A stretch of 64,000 bases of DNA, taken from Myotis daubentonii. Lineage: Eukaryota; Chordata; Mammalia; Chiroptera; Vespertilionidae. Below, in pieces: positions 59,652-64,000 of this stretch. The notes beneath the pieces are model-generated. The model saw only the letters and a list, made by a program, of their open reading frames with translations, was not told where the DNA came from and searched no databases. The stretch spans positions 22,057,715 to 22,121,714 of the forward strand of contig NC_081844.1 of assembly GCF_963259705.1 (NCBI RefSeq). Reading direction: 5' to 3'. Made by a program: the position numbers and the translations under genes. The first letter of the stretch is position 1. Each line of letters starts with the position of its first letter.

Positions 59652-59897
59652 CTAGAGGCTTGGTACACAAAATTCTTGCATGGGTAGGGTTCCTAGGCCT
59701 GGCTTATGATCAGGGCTGATCTGCGGGGCGACTGGCAGGACAATCGAAGGGCCCCCACTGGCATCTGACTTAGCTGGCCTGGAGCCTGCGGACTGGGGGT
59801 AGCTCCTGATGATCAGTGGGCATCATAGCGACTGGTTGTTTCTGCCAGTAGTTCTGCCGTTTGTTCAATTTGCATATTAGGCTTTTATTATATAGGA
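59652..59897 (-). mobile_element. HeliBat-type Helitron, short
   Basis: Minus-strand CTAG at 59652-59655 next to a decayed palindrome ('ggtacacaaaattcttgca'). The 5' end TCCTATATAATAAAAGCC is at 59897, between A and T. 246 bp, non-coding. Confidence 0.9.
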
Positions 59898-60220
59898 TTT
59901 ACTCGGGAAGTTAGATGTCATTTCAGAGAAAAATGTTTTTAATAAATCTAATATGTCCTATAAAAATATCTAAATTTCCAAATATTTCTCATCCAAGTTT
60001 GGGAAACACTTGGAGAGGCTAGGAAAATAAAAATTAAAAAATGGAAACTATACATATATCAGACAGAGCCGAAAGCTCAATCAAGGGAGTTACTAAATTG
60101 TATAGGGAATTTAAAATGAAGTAAATGGAAATTCCAGGCATGAAATAGAGGGAGCAAGTGCTTTCTCCAATCTGATCAAAGCATAGCAATTTCTGGCTCT
60201 TACTGTTTGCAGCCCTGTAA

Positions 60221-61187
60221 TCATGGGCACTTTTTCAAACCCAGGATGATTGGTCTTTTTATAACTAAAACCCCAAAGAATTTTTTCAGGGCCCTCTTTA
60301 TGTCTTTGTTCCTGAAACTGTAGATGAAGAGGTTCAGCATGGGTGTGGCCACCATGTACATCACTAAGGCTGTTGCATTTGAGTGTGATCTGTGAGTAGC
60401 AGCAGAGCTGAGGTACATCCTGCACTTGTACCATAAAATAAGGAGACAACTGAGAGGTGAGATGCACCGGTAGAAAATGCCTTATACTTCCCCTCAGCTG
60501 ATGAGATTCCATGTATGGAGGACACTATCTTAGAGAAAGAGTAAATGATACCAGCCACAGAAAAACCACCCATCAGCCCAACTTCAAAATACATCACAAT
60601 ATTATCAAGGAAGGGGTCAGAACAGGCAAGTTGGACCACCTGTTTAAAGTTCACAGAAAAAGTGGGGATTTCTAAGTCTGGACAGAAAGATAGTTGCAAC
60701 ACCACTAAGCTTTGTAACAAGGAATTCAGGATACACATGATCCAGGATATCAGAATCAGCAGTCCACAGAGTCAGGTGTTCATGATGATGGTGCAGTGCA
60801 GTAGGTGACAGATGGCCACGAAGCGGTCATCGGCCATCATGGTCAGGAGAAAATTAGCCAGTCCCCCAAATAATAGGAAAGAAAACATCTGTGTGATGCA
60901 GCCTTCATAGGTGATGACTTTATTTCGTATCTGGATATTCACCAGCATCTTTGGGATGTGGTGGAGGTGAAGCAGATGTCTACCAAGGACAGGTTGGAGA
61001 GGAAGAAGTACATGGGTGTGTGGAGGTGGGAGTCGGAGTTGATGGCCAGGATGATGAGCAGGTTTCCAACCACAGTGATCAGGTACATGGAGAGGAAAAG
61101 CCCAAATGTGAGGAGCTGCAGTGCTGGTTCCTCTGAAAGTCCCAGAAGAAGATATTCTGTAATTCATACATCATTGCCTCAGCCCAT
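60221..61187 (-). pseudogene. Olfactory receptor family 7 pseudogene, copy 5
   Basis: Aligns along its length with the four open copies. Breaks seen: stops at codons 3 and 8 directly after the ATG at 61187; a frameshift in the TM1-TM2 region, so the usual GNLL and PMYFF blocks are read out of frame (a missing base near 60955 restores register at IPKML); the DRY-type motif reads MADDRF; a TGA follows IIMNT where the others read NPRLCG; and a frameshift near 60415 separates the TM6 and TM7 parts. The TM7 and tail segment ([20 protein letters not shown]) has leucine for the usual proline of PMLNPFIY. The C-terminus resembles copy 4. An acceptor-like AG at 61204-61205 survives. Confidence 0.95.
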
Positions 61188-61250
61188 GTGGTAGTGGACA
61201 AAACTAGGAAGAAAATTAATATGATTAATTTTACACATGTGAGTATTAAC

Positions 61251-61564
61251 ATAGTGAAATGCTAGAATTAATGTTTTTCAGTCAAGAAATTATATAGTTA
61301 TATTGATATTGATCATATGGCCTTTAAGGGATCTCCTATGACAACTGTGATTAGGAATTCTTGACCTACACTCAGAATTCCCCCATGAGGTCATGCAATA
61401 TACAGTCTTAATGGAAAATTCTTTTATGAATTTGAGGAATTTATGTTGAGTACTGACTATATTCTAAGGTAAGAGTATAGAATTCTGAGAAATAAAGTTT
61501 TCTACAATCTAATGTTTTAGAAAGAATATAAATTACCAAGTAGAAAAACAAATAAAGACACTAC
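61251..61564. other. Sequence upstream of the pseudogene, no gene seen
   Basis: AT-rich and not matching the equivalent place in blocks 1-4. Nothing recognised. Confidence 0.4.
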
Positions 61565-62113
61565 AAAGAAAAAGAATTACAGGCCAATATCCCTGATGAA
61601 CATAGATGCTAAAATCCTCAACAAAATTCTAGCAAATCAGACCCAGCATTACATTTGAAAGATCAAACCTCAGAGGGAAGGTAGCGGAGGGTGGGGGTAA
61701 GGGGGAAAGATCAACCAAAGGACTTGTATGCATGCATATAGGCCTAACCAATGAACACAGACAACAGGGGGTGAGGGCATGAGTGCGGGGGTTGCGGGGG
61801 GGCCATGGGGGGGTAAAGACATATATGTAATACCTTAATTAATAAATAAAAAAAAAACTAAAAAAGAAAGAAAGATCATACACCATGACCAAGTGGGATT
61901 TATTCCAGGGATGCAAGGCTGGTTCAATATCCACAAAACAATAAATGTGATACATCACATAAACAAACTGAGAGACAAAAATCTCTTAATCATATCTATT
62001 GATGCAGAAAAGGCATTTGACAAAATTCAACACCCTTTCCTGATTAAAAGCTCTCAGCAAAGTGGGAATAGAGGGATCATACCTCAACATAATAAAAGTC
62101 TTATATGACAAAC
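61565..62113 (+). mobile_element. L1 ORF2 fragment, split by another L1 3' end
   Basis: The outer part (61565-61665 and 61870-62113) reads as the L1 reverse-transcriptase region ([29 protein letters not shown]). An L1 3' end is inserted at 61666-61869. Confidence 0.88.
61666..61869 (+). mobile_element. Nested L1 3' end
   Basis: Short 5'-truncated L1: 3'UTR with G-rich tract and an A-rich tail. The 9-bp target duplication gaaagatca lies at 61657-61665 and 61870-61878. It interrupts an older L1 in the same orientation. Confidence 0.9.
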
Positions 62114-62296
62114 GTACTGCACTTGGTAAGTGCTAATATTAGTTACTATTTATATCATGCCCTGAGCTCTTCAAGCAAGATCCTTTTCTGTGTATGCTAC
62201 ATTTTCATACAATTTGGAATAGGATTTACCTCCTATTATGTATTAGTTTATTGCTGGAACTAGAGAAGAAAATGATACATGTTTTTCTGTGGTTTT

Positions 62297-62512
62297 TTAA
62301 AAATGTTTCTTATTGATTTCAGAGAGAGGGAAGGATAGGAAGAGAAAGACAGAAACATCAATAATGGAGAGAATCATTAATCAACTGTCTCCTGCATGCC
62401 CCCTACTGGAGACTGAGCCTGCAACACAGGCATGTGCCTTGACCACAGATCCAACCATGACCGCCTGGTTCATGGGTTGATGCTCAACTACTGAGCAGCA
62501 CCAGCCAGGCAA
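62297..62512 (-). mobile_element. Ves SINE, minus orientation
   Basis: T-rich start, 'cttattgatttcagagagag', 'acagaaacatcaataatgga', then the tRNA-like half with 'gatccaaccatgaccgcctg', ending 'gcaccagccaggc'. Confidence 0.88.
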
Positions 62513-63390
62513 TACTTGTTTCTTTTTCAGTCTAGACTGACCAAAATGACTTCTTAGTTGCAATAGCTTTTCAATTCACTTTAGGTAGCCAATTTTATCA
62601 TCGGAAAATAAAATTGGTTTACTTTTACCCAAGACATGAACCTATGATTCCTTTTCTTCTTTGGTTGCATTGGTTTGAAATTTCAGAACAGTGATGGGTC
62701 ATGACAGTAACAGACATATTTGTCCTCTGTATGACCTTCAAACAGATTTCGCAAATATTTTCTTATCATGTCTGATATTAGATGATGACCAAGGAAAGTA
62801 TTTTCATGATAGTTAAGAAACATCTTATTTATACTTTCTCAGAACTGTTTTTATACAGTATCAGCTGCATATTTAATGATGATGCTATTACATTTGGATG
62901 TCTTTCTATTAATTTATTCTAAAATAATAAATAAATTCTCAATGTCAGAGGCTCATGGCTTTCTTGGGTGGACTGCTTCTGTTCATAATTTAAATCAGGT
63001 AGTCTGCACTCCATACACTATCCTATAGATTTGAAGGGTGCCTTAGTAAGAGAATTGCTTGTCAGGTTATTGGAACCAAGAGTGGAATCCAAGAACAGCT
63101 CATGTCTGGGTCTCCATTCAACTAAGTTCTCCTAGAGCTAATTTTTGAGGTACTTCAGGTTGACTTCAATGGACACTGGCATAAGGAACAGCTATATTGG
63201 GAAGAAAATCAGGATGGTGGATGGATCTGACAGTTATATCAGCCAGAGTCTGGGGAGACGGAGCAGAGACTGTGTGATATAAATTTCCAGGACCTTCCCA
63301 CTGGCAGAAAGAAAGCCAGATTTCACTTTTCATTTAATTTTACAATTTTGTACCTGACTTACTGCCCATGTCTGAATCTACACACTTACA
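62513..63390. other. No gene or repeat recognised
   Basis: About 880 bp with no convincing reading frame and no element I recognise. Confidence 0.4.
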
Positions 63391-63470
63391 TCAGGGGTCA
63401 GCAAAGGAATCCCCAAACAGCAAATCCCACCCACAACCTGTTTTTGTAAAGAGGCTTTATCAGTAGGGTG
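63391..63470. repeat. hAT-type repeat scrap
   Basis: 'atcaggggtcagcaaag' followed by 'acaacctgtttttgtaaaga' resembles one end of an old Charlie-type hAT repeat. The other end is missing. Confidence 0.55.
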
Positions 63471-63479
63471 ATGGTAGCC

Positions 63480-63925
63480 CCGTAAAGGATATGTCTACAT
63501 TCTAACCCCCAGTACCTGTAAATGTGACCTTATTTGAAAAAGAAGATATAATTATATATATAATTGCAGTTATAATTAAGGGTATCAAGATGAAATGATC
63601 CTGGAATATCCAGTTGGACCCGAAAACCAATGACCAGGCTCCTAATAAGAGATACAGTGGAGAGGCACAGAGAAAAGAAGAACATATGTCTCCAAAGATT
63701 GGAGTGATGCAGCCACAAAGCCTAGGGATGCTTGGAGAAACTAATAGCAGGATGAGGAAAGGAGCACAGCCTCCCTTAGAGCCTCTGAGGAGTGCAGCCT
63801 CTCTGACATCCTGAGAAAAGACTTCTGGCATCAAGAACTTGATGAAATAAATTTCTGTTTTTTAAAGCCACCTGAGTTTGGGCTTAGTTGTTACAGAATC
63901 CACAGAAAATGAATACCTACAGCCG
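63480..63925 (+). repeat. Old LTR-like repeat (MLT1/MaLR style)
   Basis: Contains 'taacccccagtacctgtaaa' and 'gtgaccttatttgaaaaaga', and ends with 'gatgaaataaatttctgttt' and 'aagccacctgagttt', a layout typical of old MaLR-class LTRs with an AATAAA near the end. Family uncertain. Confidence 0.5.
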
Positions 63926-64000
63926 AGCCCATCTGTGTGGGTATTGCCTACCAGTGCTTCCACACTACAATGGCAGAGTTAAGTAGCTGCAACAGCGCAC

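Larger units (their letters stand above)
45185..61250. repeat. Tandem OR block 5, oldest and most disrupted
   Basis: Fifth paralogous block. It has the ancestral landmarks (anchor, old L1 3'UTR, MER5-like and LTR-like repeats, OR) but lacks the Ves and L1 insertions of blocks 1-4. It is swollen by an L1, a HAL1-like element and several Helitrons. Homology to the other blocks fades beyond about 61250. Confidence 0.85.

Overview
This is mammalian nuclear DNA, most likely from a vespertilionid (vesper) bat. The evidence is the company of mobile elements: tRNA-derived Ves-type SINEs, non-autonomous Helitrons of the HeliBat type (5' TC, 3' palindrome then CTAG, placed between A and T), SPIN-type and other recent-looking hAT elements with 8-bp target duplications, and L1-derived elements. 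There is no sign of bacterial or viral genome organisation. The only conventional genes are single-exon olfactory receptors (ORs), all on the minus strand.

Layout. The window is a tandem array of five paralogous blocks, each carrying one family-7 OR: block 1 at 1-12695 (OR 8987-9955), block 2 at 12696-22610 (OR 19871-20839), block 3 at 22611-32240 (OR 29513-30481), block 4 at 32241-45184 (OR 42033-43001) and block 5 from 45185 to about 61250 (OR pseudogene 60221-61187). The block edges used here are an arbitrary phase set by a shared A-rich anchor. Four ORs are open at 322 codons; the fifth has stops and frameshifts. From about 61250 to the end the sequence no longer matches the other blocks and holds nested L1 pieces, a Ves SINE, a hAT scrap and an old LTR-like repeat.

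The blocks differ mainly by insertions, and paralogous empty sites show which are late. Blocks 1-4 share three Ves insertions and an L1 3' end that block 5 lacks. Blocks 1 and 4 also share a SPIN element and two Helitrons absent from 2 and 3. In the right half, blocks 4 and 5 both carry Helitrons at one site that is empty in 1-3. These groupings conflict, which suggests that the block halves were shuffled by unequal exchange or conversion, or that one site was hit twice.

Block-specific insertions include a solo LTR just upstream of the first OR, a 1.3-kb probable retrocopy, a palindromic hAT MITE, a hAT with a transposase remnant, a Helitron carrying about 18 copies of a 47-bp minisatellite, a near full-length L1 with a GC-rich tandem repeat at its 5' end, and a complete HAL1-like element (5'UTR, ORF1, 3'UTR, no ORF2) with a 20-bp perfect target duplication.

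I found no new multi-gene system. The main points of interest are the duplication history recorded in transposons, the altered extracellular cysteines of two ORs, and the HAL1-like element. Repeat family names are recognised from memory without a library search, and boundaries marked approximate are by eye.
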